Shown here: positions 36,260-47,794 of the stretch, piece after piece
Layout of the letters: every line of letters begins with the position of its first letter
Numbering within the stretch: the first letter of the stretch is position 1
From: Motacilla alba alba
Lineage: Eukaryota > Chordata > Aves > Passeriformes > Motacillidae
Direction of reading: 5' to 3'
Assembly (NCBI RefSeq): GCF_015832195.1
Contig: NC_052021.1
Span: forward strand, 2,046,001 to 2,110,000
Length of the DNA stretch: 64,000 nucleotides
Position numbers and translations under genes: made by a program
The notes under the pieces: generated by a model
What the model was told of the DNA's origin: nothing
The model's database searches: none
The model's input: only the letters and a program-made list of their open reading frames with translations

Positions 36260-36325
36260 CTGCTGCCTCTCCTCAATTCAGTGCGGCTGGCTCCACCTCC
36301 GGTCATAAAGAGACGCACTTTCCAG
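36260..36325 (+). CDS. COL13A1: COL13A1 NC2 exon 3, 66 nt (LLPLLNSVRLAPPP..IKRRTFQ)
   Basis: The 22 codons begin LLPLLNSVRLAPPP and end VIKRRTFQ, continuing the leucine-rich NC2 segment and ending in a basic cluster. This exon is essentially identical to the human NC2 tail as I remember it, the strongest single identifier of COL13A1 here. The start is set by acceptor CTTCTTCAG; a second AG at 36280-36281 would give a 44-nt frame-shifting exon and is rejected. The donor is GTAGAC. Confidence 0.94.
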
Positions 36326-39300
36326 GTAGACTTCTCCTCCTTGTTGCCTGTTTCTGAGCTTATCCCAATGCTTGCAATTAATCAGCTTGCTACCTGTCTT
36401 TCTTCCCCTACAGAGGGCTTTCCAAGAGTTTCAGGCAGAGCTGAGGGACTTTCTTTAAAGCGGAGGAAACCTTTGATGTGATAATGTTGCTAAAAAGAAG
36501 TGCAGTGAAGCCAGATTTTTGAACTAAAAGAAATGGGCCATGAAGCTGTTCTTGGGGCTGTCGACAAGCAGCCTCCTCCCTTAAGGAGTCAGTTCCTGCA
36601 TATTCAATCTCCAGAAGAGGTTGGAAGCCTCTTGCTGAAATTCATCTAATGTCTGTGAAATTTAACTGAGATGAATGAATAGGCAAACGCTTCTTCTAAG
36701 GGCTAGTCTAGTCTGAGGCACTTGGGGAAATGTGTTTAAATAAGCTCTTAGAATGGTTTCATTAAATTGCATTAAATCTTTGTGTAAACACATTTATTTT
36801 GGTTTCCAGGGCCATAATTCATGTTTAGTTTATTTTGGGAATGAATTCATAAAGTGAATTACGGACATATGAATAGTGAATAAGAGTGTCCATAGTCGGA
36901 GTTCATGTGGCTTTTAATGAGCCCACTTTGTGCTCCCTCATTCCATCAATTGGGATTAGCTTTCCTGTGTGGACAAACTGCTGCAATTACCCTGCTGAAG
37001 TGTGCTGGGCACTCTTTATTAAGTGGCTGGGTTTTGTCACCCTGCTGCTTGTCTAGACAGTGTGATGCCAGCAGGGAACTGCAGGATGCAAGAGACCTTT
37101 ACCATGAGGTGCCTGCTCCTTGCCCAGCTCTGGACAAATCCTGACCTTAGCACGTGAGCCCGTGGCTTCAGTTCAGTTTCTATCGATTCAGCACTCACAC
37201 CACACAGAGCCCCATGGATTGCGCTGTTTGCCCTTCAAAGTGACAGTCTGGAGAGCCAGGCCAAGGACTGACCTCTTGGGAAGGCTTTGAAAGCTGAAGT
37301 TCCTCTCCAGGATGAAGTGGGAAACTTGAATAGCTGCCCTACATCCTGTCGTCAGCCAGGGCTGCAAATTCCCTCTGTCTGCAGAGGAAAACTTCACCGG
37401 AGTTTTGCCATGATCCGTTTTGCCTTTGCTGTATTCATTCTCTAAATGCAGCAGGGTGTGGTCTGCTCCTACAGATCTGCCAGCACCAGGCAATTCCAGG
37501 AGCCCAGCCTATGAGTACTAAGGAAAAAAGTGAGGCTGCAAAATGGATCTTAGCACCAGCACCTGGAAGAGAGGAAAATCCTGCTGCCAGCTCTGAGCAC
37601 ATCAGCAGGAGTGCTTTGCCCAAGGTCTGGGGCTTAGCTGAGCATGGGCTGAGTGGGGTCGTCTGTGAGGAGGCTGAGCAAGCATTGCATTGCTGAGGTG
37701 CAGGCAGGGTGGCTGGCTGGAGTTTAAAAGAACTGAAAAATAGTTCCAGTCGACAGCTAAAAATATAGAATGACAACGAGGAAAATGACACCTGATCTCC
37801 CACTTACTGTATCCACTTACTGTCCATTTAGCTCTGTGGGGGTCCTTTTGTGCTGAACACATTAATGAGGCTATAATGATGTGGTGATAACACTTGGTGA
37901 GTTTAGGGATCTGCAAGGATGGGCACTTGCCTATCAAAGCCTGCTGTGCCCAAGACAGCGGAGTGAGGGTGATGCAAACGGGACTTTGGGTGAGCTCCTT
38001 CCAGCCACTCCCTGTGCTGGGGCAGGGCTCCTGCTCTGCCCATCTTCCTGCCCCCTTACCAGCACCATGCTGCATTTTAGTGCCCTAAATTTGGAGCATG
38101 GACTGGGCTGGCAGAGAGGAGCTGAAGTGGGAATAGAGAGAGAGCCAAAGTGAGATGGGCAAAGCCCCCTTTGCCTTCCCATGGTGCACCCAATGCTGGG
38201 GGTGTTGGAAGATGCAGTGGGAGGGAAGTCTTTGAAGCTGGAATGAGAGGGCAAGGCAAGAGGAAATCTAGAAATATATTCCAGTGTCCTCCCAACATCT
38301 TCATTAGATCCAAATTACCTTCCATATTTAAGAGCTATGAGACCATTTACAGGATAGTTGAATAGCACTGAGTAGGGAGGATGAGGAAGCTTAGAAAAGA
38401 ACCTGCGTTCCCTTGCAAGTGCCGCAGGATGAATGAAGATCCACTTTAAACCTGGGGAGAAGCAAGGGCACCCCTCCTGCCTGGCCCTGCAGGCTTCCCA
38501 GCGTGGGCTGCGGGTTGGGCAGCGAGGCACAGGAAAAGGGCTGCTGCTCCACATATGACCGAGCTTCTCGTGAGCCTGGCCCACGTGTTGGAAATTTTCT
38601 TTTAAATAGAGCTCATGGCAGAAAGGATGAAATTTGCAGCTTATTACTTTCATTTATCATTCTAAATAAAGCAAACATCCCTGTATCTGCATGTTTTACT
38701 AAAGGCAGCCAGGATAAACAGCGCACTTGGTAGGAACACAGGGGACAGATTTCATGCATTTTCCTCCAGTGTGTAAGGCTGCAGAGAGGATAAATGCAGC
38801 AGAGACCCAACTGCACACCCACTGACTTTTAATTGAGAAACAGCCATGTTTGGTTTCTAGCTTCCCATGGATCCACCAAGGGAAGTTTTTCAGATTTGAA
38901 TTGGATCACTAGCAGTAGGCTCTCGTGGTACTTTATCTAGGGAGGTGAGCCTAAGAAGTGACCAGCTTAGCACGGGTGCCACAGTACCCTAGGAGCTGGA
39001 TTCATCAATTACAGATCAGCAGTCTGGTATTCAAACGTGGTGCTTCCAACCCACTGTCTCCTCAGTGCCGCTTGGTGCCACGTGCAGGCCCTTTGGGCCA
39101 GATGACATTGCTGAGGCATGAGCCACAGCCACCGAGTGGCCACTGAGGGCCTGGGGAGGAACCGGCTCAAACGGCTCCATCTCAGAGAGCTCAAAATGGC
39201 AGGTGGCTCAGCAGGCACTGCCTTGTTAAATCTTAGAAAAACAAGCTCTGCCTGGTGTACATGGCCTGCCTTGGGTGGGCTCCAGGAATGCCATGATGAT

Positions 39301-39843
39301 CGTGTTATTTTCTTTTGGGTTTGTGGCATTTCTGCTTTTGGTCCTTGGCAAAACAGAGGGAGTGTTGTCCAACAAATATAGTATGGGGGGAAAACTGGCT
39401 GAGGTAGGACGCTGTGCTCTGCCTGGAAGTGCCAGTGTCGTCACGGGAGGCTTTGCTTCACATGTGACTGTCAAGTGCTTTGGAAAGCCTCCTCAGCGAC
39501 TCAAGAGATGTTGGTCTTTGACACATAAATTTTACTTGGCTGTCTCGGTGAAGAAAAAGGTCTCTTTGGACGGCTCTGTCGTCACTAGATCCTTCTAGAA
39601 GGGAGCTCTGATCAGGTGACCTCTGATGTCTTTGCAAACCATTGGGTGCTGGCTCCTGCTTCCCAGGCAGCCCAGCCGTCCTCAGCAGGGCTCTCCATCA
39701 CTCTTGGAAACTTCTCCTGGCAGTAACCTGGGACTTGCTTCTGTCTCCTCTGCTTCAGTGAGGCTGGCCTGCCTTGGGCCCTTCGGGTGGTGGTGTGAAG
39801 GGTTTGCTCTGCCTGCTGGTGACTCTTGTTTTACAAACTGCAG
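36326..39843 (+). other. COL13A1: NC2-COL2 intron (3518 nt)
   Basis: Separates NC2 from COL2. AT-rich unique sequence at about 36640-36900, then mixed sequence. No exon, CR1 copy or RNA gene recognised. Confidence 0.75.
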
Positions 39844-39960
39844 GGTGAACAAGGACAGGCAGGGATACAAGGTCCCCCAGGGCCCCCTGGTCCTCCAGGG
39901 CCCCCTGGACCAGCTGGACCCGAAGGAATCCCAGGACGTCCTGGGCCAGTTGGACCCCCT
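39844..39960 (+). CDS. COL13A1: COL13A1 COL2 exon, 117 nt, Pro-rich start of COL2
   Basis: 39 codons, 13 perfect Gly-X-Y triplets: begins [18 protein letters not shown] and ends GRPGPVGPP. Human has [16 protein letters not shown] here, so in this bird the first triplets are regular collagen where the human chain departs from the pattern. High GPP content implies a thermally stable, prolyl-hydroxylated nucleus for COL2. Acceptor ACTGCAG, donor GTAAGT; a 454-nt intron follows. Confidence 0.95.
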
Positions 39961-40414
39961 GTAAGTCCTTACCAAAACTGAAATCCTTCTCCTTCCCTAT
40001 CCCCTAGGGCACAGGCTGCTTCCTCTGGCCTCTGTTGCTTCTAGTGAAGCTGAGATAGCCACAGACAGGAGGCTTGCAGAGAATGTGGATGTGTGGACAG
40101 GAAGAAGTTCCCGGGGAAGGAGGGGAGTGAGAGGGAAGGCAGAGATGTGAACTGGGCGTCACTGCTATCTGGACACACAGTGGGTGACACCAGGCTCATT
40201 TCCTACTCCTCAGCCCCTGCAGATGGCCCCGGGGTGGAAGTAACACGTGGGGTGTAATTGTCATGCTCCCTGCCACACCTTTGAAGTCCTGTCCCTGTCC
40301 TAGCAAGCAGCCGAGGAGGGTGGGAGCAGAAGCACCACTTATAAAATAAAACCATTGCTGAATGGCATGGCAGAGGACAGAAAGTGCTGCTAATGTACCT
40401 CTCTCTTGCAACAG

Positions 40415-40456
40415 GGCAGAGCAGGAGAACCTGGAAAGCCTGGCAGAGATGGAAAG
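40415..40456 (+). CDS. COL13A1: COL13A1 COL2 exon, 42 nt (GRAGEPGKPGRDGK)
   Basis: GRAGEPGKPGRDGK has four triplets plus a final Gly-Lys, so joining to the next exon gives G-K-G, a one-residue deletion in the Gly-X-Y register. Acceptor GCAACAG, donor GTGGGT. Not present in the human chain I remember, so it may be alternative or lineage-specific. An 828-nt intron follows. Confidence 0.85.
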
Positions 40457-41284
40457 GTGGGTACCAGAATCCAGCGGGGTTCCTGGGAGCTGCAGGGGCA
40501 AACGTGCCATGCTGGCTCTGCAGCCACTGCAGAATGAAAGGAGCTTCCATCTCCAAGAGTTTTCAAGGCCTGCTTTGAGACTTCAAAGCAAGTCTCATCC
40601 CTGGAGGCAAATGCACCTCTCCACACACAATACAAGGGTCAGCACCCTCATTTATCTCTGAGAGATCTTCCTCTCTCTCCGAGGAGCCAAGGACAGGATG
40701 GCTAAACACCTGAATTGCCAAAGCAGGTGGCATAGGCATCAGAGCATATCTAGAGTAGTTTTCCTTTCCTGCCTTCTCCCAGGCAGCTCCTGCATAGATA
40801 CTTTGTTTATTTATATTTACACACACATATGACTGGTATGCTTCATGGTTCATGTCAGGTAAATTGTTTGGTTATTTCTCATTTAGAGACACAAGTGGTT
40901 TGTTTGTTAATACATTCTCTCTGTTTAGCTTGCCGGAGGAAGCTGCAAATGCTTGATTTACTCCAGAGCTGCAGTGGGCTGGGAACAAGTTCCCTTAGCA
41001 AGCCAGAGAAACAGAAAATATTCTGGAGCATAATGCAAAAGGCAAAGCAGCTTTATAGTCTTCAAACTGAGCAAGAACAAGCCTGGGGGGATGGAGCACT
41101 GTGGGCATTTGGGTGTATGCACTAAGATACCTACATGAAGAACAGATTGGGGATGTTTGAGCTCACCAGTGCAAATCTCTAAGGGGTGTTTGAGATCAAA
41201 CCAGCCAGCATCCCTCCATCACCCTGCTGTCCGTGTAATGTCTACACTTTCCAACCCCAGTGTCTGTTTTGATTTTATCCACAG

Positions 41285-41311
41285 GGCTTACCTGGGCCTC
41301 CTGGACCAAAG
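41285..41311 (+). CDS. COL13A1: COL13A1 COL2 exon, 27 nt (GLPGPPGPK)
   Basis: GLPGPPGPK equals the mammalian segment that precedes GDPGIQGYHGRK. It is phase 0/0, acceptor TCCACAG, donor GTGAGA. A 728-nt intron follows with nothing recognised. Confidence 0.94.
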
Positions 41312-42039
41312 GTGAGACATCTCACCTCACTTGGAGGTGTAGAAAGATGATGAACAGAGATGGACTCTCCTGACGAGGACAGATGTGTACATTTTGATGG
41401 ATGGAGGAGGGGTAAAGGAGGTTACATCAAAGAGCTGAGAAGGATTTCTAACCCAGCTCAGCACTGCCTCTGGGGCCCAGCCCCTGTGCTGACTCATGGG
41501 TTTCGTCCAGGCGACACGTCTGAGCTGCATCTCGACTGAGCCAGGCACGCCTCATCAGCCCATCTTGCAAAATTGTTTGCCACACACAGCTTTATTGGCT
41601 TCTTCCATTCTCAAAGCATTTCCCAGTGCTTCAGGAATGGATTTTGCAATGCTATTGTTAACTCTGCCACGGTTTCCCATTTATTCACTTGCCAAAGTGC
41701 GAGGGAGGGGGTGGTTGTTGTTGTTTTTCAGCTGCAGCCACCCAACATAATTTGTTTTTATCTGAGATATGTGGCCGGGGTGAGGAGATAAGAACCGTGG
41801 AGTTGGGGCACAGAGCTGACACATGGTAGCTGTCTGCCAGGGCTTTCCTGCCAGGGCTCAGCCCAGTGCAGGTAATGCTGACCTGGGGGTCTGAAGGGAC
41901 AGGAGCTCAGTGGAATCGCTCTGGGCAAAAAGCACATTTTCCCCATGGAATGCTCTCCCACCCCAACAATACCCAGGGAAAAGAGATTTGTCCCTTTCAG
42001 GCCAAGCCTCACTTTGTTTTGTCTTTTTGCTTTTTGCAG

Positions 42040-42075
42040 GGAGATGCTGGGATTCAGGGATACCCTGGCAGAAAG
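42040..42075 (+). CDS. COL13A1: COL13A1 COL2 exon, 36 nt (GDAGIQGYPGRK)
   Basis: GDAGIQGYPGRK matches mammalian GDPGIQGYHGRK; the bird Y-P-G restores Pro in the Y position where human has His. Acceptor TTTTTGCAG, donor GTAAGG. The 1278-nt intron that follows contains a TG run (about 42296-42307) and a GC-rich patch at about 42835-42990. Confidence 0.95.
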
Positions 42076-43353
42076 GTAAGGAGGGAAGCGCCAATGTTGT
42101 TCCATGAATTAAGTGCACTGATGCTTTCTGGAATCATGGCTGAAAATCTGTGGACTATGCTGGAGCCTCCTGTGGAGCTCTGCTCCTGCTGAGTTTGCAG
42201 CAGGCCCACAGGTTCCCTGCTGTCACCTGTGTAGAGAGAGCCTGGGCCTAGGGTTGTCTTTAACTCTCCAGCCGCTATGGAACAAATAATCTCCCTGTGT
42301 GTGTGTGCCTCTTTACACCCACTTCCAGGCTGAAATGCATTTCTTATGCATCCAAACCCATATGGGAAGCTGAAAAGGGCTACATCCCTGGCTGTTGCTC
42401 TCTGGAATACAGGAAAGAGTCAATCCTGCTCTGGGTTAAAAGGCAGAAAGTGGCAATGCCCGAATGCCTTCAGCAGCAGCTGATTAACAGCAGGGCTCTC
42501 AAGCCCGGAGGGTGTAATGAAGAGACAGGAAGAGAGACAGGGGAAAGACACGAAGGGAGATCAAACGGGAGAGGGGGAATGAAGAGATGCTGCTAAAGAG
42601 ATGTCAGCTGCAGAAGGGGAAGGTGAATGTTCCCAGCAGGAAGGAGTCCTGTGTCCCCTGTTATCTCCACACTGCTTTATGTGTGCTCTGCAAGCAAAAT
42701 GGCAAGACCTGAGAGCTTTTTAATTAGCTCTGTATAAACTGAGAAGTTTTTGTTATGTCAGGAAGTGGAAATTACAGCCCCTGCAGACCACAGCCCACTC
42801 CTGCAGACAGACACAATTTATTGCCCCTTCTCCCAGCGGCCCGGCGGGTTTTCCACGAGGAGCCTGTCCTGTCCCGCGTGCGCGGGGCTCTGGGCGGCTC
42901 TGGGCAGCAACCTCGCAGCGAGGGCCTCTCCCAGCAGCTCCTCTTACATGAAACAACTTGTCTGACTCATTCTGCCGAGCCAAGAGCCCGCCCGGCTCTT
43001 GAAGGATGAGCCCAAGGCTTTTCCGTGCAAAGCTGGAAGGAATGGATGAACGTAGGGCACCGCATCCTAATGGGAAGGGAAGAGAAGGTGAAATGTTGAG
43101 GAAAGTTGTTAATTCAGGCATGATGAAGGATAAGGGTCTGCTCCTTTCACTCCATGCATTTCATACACTGAATATCTTTCTTGATGCAGAGTGGTGCTCC
43201 TCTCCCAGAGACCCAGGGGTAGGTCGGTGTGTGTGGGACACATCAGTGTGGGACATCCCTCTCACACCTCTGCTGACCTTTCTGGCAACCCACAGCTCCT
43301 TTTCTTGCTGCTGTGTTTGCTTCTTCCACTGTTTTCTTTGTTCTCTTCCTCAG

Positions 43354-43416
43354 GGTGAGGCGGGCGAGTCGGGCCTGCCCGGTGCCCATGGCCTCCCTGG
43401 AGCCTCTGGCCCCAAG
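43354..43416 (+). CDS. COL13A1: COL13A1 COL2 exon, 63 nt (GEAGESGLPGAHG..GASGPK)
   Basis: 21 codons, seven perfect Gly-X-Y triplets, first part GEAGESGLPGAHG and end GASGPK. Strong acceptor (TTCCTCAG), moderate donor GTAACC. In the human chain I remember, GRK is followed directly by GERGMPG, so this exon and the next are extra here. A 589-nt intron follows. Confidence 0.9.
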
Positions 43417-44005
43417 GTAACCCTTGAACTCGAGTCAGTGGGGGCACCTCGCAGGGCCAGATAAGTGGCACGGCCTGTCCTAAAGGGATATCAAAGTCCA
43501 GGGGCTGGAGACAGTTCTCTAACCCCGTAGACAGGAACACTTGCTCCTCTGTGAAGAATCTGGGCAATTGTTGGCCAAGGTGATTCCATGCTGTCCTGAA
43601 CCAGGACCTACCCAGTCCCCTATTAAAGAATAAAACCGACCCAGCCTTTAGAGGCTTTTGCACCAGGGCTGTGAAAATGAGGGTACTTTGGATCAAGAAA
43701 TGTTTTAATGGTTTCTGCACCCTTATCACGTAGAAGAGTGTTAGCATGGGTGACCTCCAGCATGCACTCCAAAGACCTAAACTGCCTTTGCACTCCCTGG
43801 GAGGGGAGGGAGGGCTGCAGCCAGTGCTCGAGTGGTACCATGTTGCTGTGAGGAGACCTGGAGTGCTGGGGTTGCATTTATCACACCCCTCTTTTGGCTA
43901 CTTTCTCTTTGTCTCTTGTTGTCACAATTGAACTGCCTGCTTGGTTTCCCTTTATGTTCACTGTCCCTCTCTGTTTCCCCCCTTTCTCTCTCCTTTGCTG
44001 GGCAG

Positions 44006-44032
44006 GGTGAAAAAGGGGATGCTGGCATAAAG
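44006..44032 (+). CDS. COL13A1: COL13A1 COL2 exon, 27 nt (GEKGDAGIK)
   Basis: GEKGDAGIK is three triplets, phase 0/0, acceptor TGGGCAG, donor GTAGGC. It is the second of two consecutive exons with no counterpart in the remembered human chain. Its sequence resembles other GEKGDAG repeats, so it could stem from intragenic exon duplication. Confidence 0.9.
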
Positions 44033-47000
44033 GTAGGCACGACAAATACGTTTTCCTAACTCACAGTAGATCACCTGGGAGATACTGCTCCTTGGGCTGA
44101 CGGGTTGTAAGGGGAAGTTGGGTGCAAGGCAGCTCTGTGGGGTGTTTGATGGAGTACACATCTGTGCTCTGATTAGCCACAGACAGGCACTCCGAGCTCG
44201 GGCAGTAAGCGCTGCCTTCATCCGTTCGGTGGAATTCGATTCTTACCAAAGGCATTTCTCTGACTATGAAGCTTGCTGGTGATTTGTTACATCTCCCTAT
44301 TTGATGGGCTGGGTTGGGGTTTCCTCATAAAATCTGGTTAGCTGACGCATCAAATCCACTCAAACTCCGCCATTCAGGCTGAGGTTTGGCACCAGCTTTT
44401 CTGTCTGTTTCTGCACACTTTTTACAGGCTCATATGGTCTTTGCCCAGATGTTATCTATTTGACTGAAATTTACTGTACCCATATATTTAAAGTATATTA
44501 CTCAATGTAGACTGTGCTTAAAACATTACAACATTGGCAAGTGTTCATGGCAGTCAGAGCACACTGTGTCATGCCATACATCTTGAGCATCGTGAGGAAA
44601 GACTGGTCCTGTAATATTTGGAAAGGCATTAACTGTGACACGTACATTTCAAGTATTTAGTGTGTGGCATGCAGCTCATTTATCCTGCAGCACATACACT
44701 TTCTATATCTTTTCCATCTGGGTGGATTACTGTTTGAAGAGAGAAAAGGCCCCTTCAGAGCTTACCAAGGATGCATTACTTGGAGTTTAAAGAAATGTTC
44801 TGTGGGAATGCAGGCTCTGGGTTCATGGCTGAATAGAGCAGCAGGGATTGCCTTCCTACAAGAAAACACCTCCTCAGAAATACTACAGTGCATGTAGTTC
44901 CCCGTGTCCATCTCCACATCAGTGGAATTCCATCAAGCACAAAGGTATTGCTCCTCTTTGTGCCAGTGTGAATGAAGGTGGAATTGCACCCAGAACTGAT
45001 TCTTTTGGGGGCTTGGAGTTTGCTACTCTCTCGACAGCATGTCTCCCATTAAACTGAACTGAAGGAATGAAGTCAGAGTGTTGCCTGGGAAGGAGAAAAG
45101 GCTGGAAGAAGAAGCTGTGTTTCGTCCTTGCTGAAATGCCCACGTTTCACTGCTAGCATTGGAACACCTGCTTTGCTCATGCCCATGTGCAAGCACTAGC
45201 CAGCTCCTCATGTGGGTTCTGGCAAAGGGGAAGTCTCCAGTCATGTCTCACGGTCATCCACAGGGTGAGAGTCTTCCCTGACTTGGGACCACCCTTTAGA
45301 CGCAGTCTTGCTACTTGGCCCTTTATTTATGTCCTACACACCCCACTCCAGGAACAGCAGAGATGAAACCCACCACGCTTTTTGGGATACTAAATTGCAG
45401 CTCCAAAGGAGCACCTCTGCAGCCCCAAAGCAGCAGCTTCTTTCACACACAGACTATCATTTGTTACTGTTAAGGTCACTTTTCTCTTGACTTCCTTTCT
45501 TTTTGCTCAGAGGACTTGAAAGGGAAGTGCAGACACATTCTTAAATCAGCAGCCAGACCTCACTCAGTAGCAGCTCCTGAGCATCCAGCAGCATGTGCAT
45601 TTGTTGTCTTTGGAAATTGCTTCTTTCTGCTGTCCTCCCACCTAGCTGGATTGATTGGGACTCTAGAAGACTTTAAAATCTTCCAACTTTGGATCCAATT
45701 ACCTAGACTAGATTTTACCTTCTCTTTGCCTTGAGGAGCCCTGGGCAAACACCATGATTCATAGGTTAGCTGTAGTGGCCAATTTTGCACGGACTATCAC
45801 TGCTTTGGCTGGCAGTGAAGAATATCTCTGACCTGAAGAGGTTTCCTAGTATCACACAGCCCCCTTGTTCATTTAACTATCTCTCCCCACCCAGTGGCAG
45901 GTGCAGCACAACCTAGATTGTCTCTCAGCTGCTTTTTTCTGTGGCCACCATTTGTACTTCGATCATGTAAGGACCTAAATCTGCGTCTCATGAAGGTCAT
46001 TAGGCAGTGATTGTGATCATCTGGGCCACTTGACTGAGCACTTGGCTCTGTTCCCCCAGCCTGTCACATTCAGCTTCTCTGATGTTTTCTTACTTTTTTT
46101 TTCCTGAAAGATCCATAGGATAAGGCTTTTTCTCATGCTCTGAGGAAGAAGCCATAAAGTGCCCACAGCCTTTCTTAATAAACCCCTGATAATTTGCCTC
46201 TCACAGCAAAGAGCAAAAAGGAAGGTGTCTGCTTTGATTGGCTGCTGATGAGTTGATCAGTGTGAGGCACCATTGGCACCCAGTGGGGCTAAAGCTGCTC
46301 ACAGCAGGTAGAGCAAAGTGTGAGGTTTCTGTGTGAAGGGCAGAGGTGTAGCCTCACTCTTCCAGAGACGCAGGGGAGATGCTTCCTAAACCAGCATGAG
46401 GCTCAGGAGAGCTGGGAGGTGCTACTGGTTGCCTTCCTGAAGCCCCCTGGAGAGCTGTGCTGGGTGTTTTGCCTTTGATACCCAGCTCCTGACTTGGCTG
46501 CACCATTCCAATGCTGCTTTTGGTGGGAGGCTGCTGCTGCCTGGCTACGGCACCGCGTGCAGCTCCCAGGGCACCGGGGATCACAGATGGAGCAGCCCAG
46601 CGGGTACTCGCTGTGCTACAATGGCTTGCAAACACTTAAGGGTTTAAAGATGTTCTGCAGAGTTGTTTTTCCTGCTTTTTCTCTGGCGCTGGGTTTCTTG
46701 CTGTTCTTCAGTGGTGCAGTGTCACGTTTGTTGCTGCCCTCTCTAATTAGCCCTAGTGCCTGTGTGATCCCGCCGGTGCCGGGGGCTGTGCCAGCATCAT
46801 CAGGAGATGGTTGCTCTGAGTTGCCCCTGTGGGGGTCACCGTGCTCCCTCTCACCGAGGGGGCTTTGCTTTTGCAGGGTGAAATAATGAAACAGCTCTTC
46901 AGGCAGGCAGTTCTTCCAGGAAAGTCTCTGGGCAGGGGAATTACTGTCACAGGCTGGGCTGCCCTGTGGGGATGGTCTCTGCAGGCAGGGTGGGTGTCTC

Positions 47001-47749
47001 CCAGCAGAAAGCATCAGTCTTCCCTGCTGGGTCTCTCTTAAAAAAGACAGGGAGCATAGTTGGGAAGGAGAGAGACCAATCCATGTTCTCCAGTACAAAG
47101 TATTCCTAATTATTGCTTTACTTTTCTTACTGCTGAAAATAGGGTAGTTAAGTAGGCTGTGTAGGGCAGGAGGCGCCTGCACTCGCTCATGTATATTATG
47201 ATATTAGAAGGTGTTTTACAAAACACAGTTCACAGAATGCTGTAATTACAAAAAGTTATTTTTTTAAAATTGTATACATATCTCCCTGCTAAATAGCCCT
47301 TCCAAGCAAGGACTAGGACTAAACACCCAGAACTAAATGACAGCAGCAGTATGCAGATTGCCTGAAGATGTTTCATTTTCCAGTTATCAGCAGACAAAAT
47401 TCAGGCTAACAGCACAAGGCAACCCTTGGATTCTCTGTCTCTCCAAATAGGTTTGTTCATCCCAGGGTGACTGCAGGCCGAGTGCCTCCCTGTGCCCTGC
47501 AGCCTGCTGGGATGTGGTAGCAGGGTATGGAGGCTGTGGCACTCCAGTGGGGCAGCCTGCTGTAAGGCTTGGGAGGGGCCACTGATGGGAAAGGGCCCCA
47601 GCTGGGGCAGCCAGGTGCGGGTGACGGTGCCTCGCCTCGCTCAGGAGGGTTTCTCATCACCTGTGCCCTGGGCTCTCCTCACGGAGCCCTGGGAGGACTC
47701 ATCTCCTGTCTCTTGCTGTCTTTCTCTGTGTATCTTGCTCTGCTTCCAG
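44033..47749 (+). other. COL13A1: COL2 intron (3717 nt)
   Basis: No exon found. A decoy acceptor TTTTGCAG followed by GGTGAAATAATGAAACAG (from 46877) opens like a collagen exon but does not continue as Gly-X-Y. No interspersed repeat recognised. Confidence 0.75.
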
Positions 47750-47794
47750 GGGGAGAGAGGCATGCCAGGGCTGCCAGGAAGACATGGCTCCAAG
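47750..47794 (+). CDS. COL13A1: COL13A1 COL2 exon, 45 nt (GERGMPGLPGRHGSK)
   Basis: GERGMPGLPGRHGSK, human GERGMPGMPGKHGAK. It is phase 0/0, acceptor CTTCCAG, donor GTACCT. The following 1718-nt intron has a TG run near 47874-47883 and nothing else recognised. Confidence 0.95.

Noticed and set aside
36282..36325. Shorter NC2 exon from the AG at 36280-36281
   Set aside because: 44 nt would break the frame between two phase-0 exons. The 66-nt form from 36260 is in frame and matches the known NC2 sequence.
39682..39975. Antisense Trp/Gly/Ser-rich frame over the 39844 exon
   Set aside because: A mirror of the Gly-Pro-Pro codons; no independent evidence of a gene.
46877..46894. Exon-like start GGTGAAATAATGAAACAG after TTTTGCAG
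   Set aside because: Only one Gly codon, no Gly-X-Y continuation and no suitable donor nearby.
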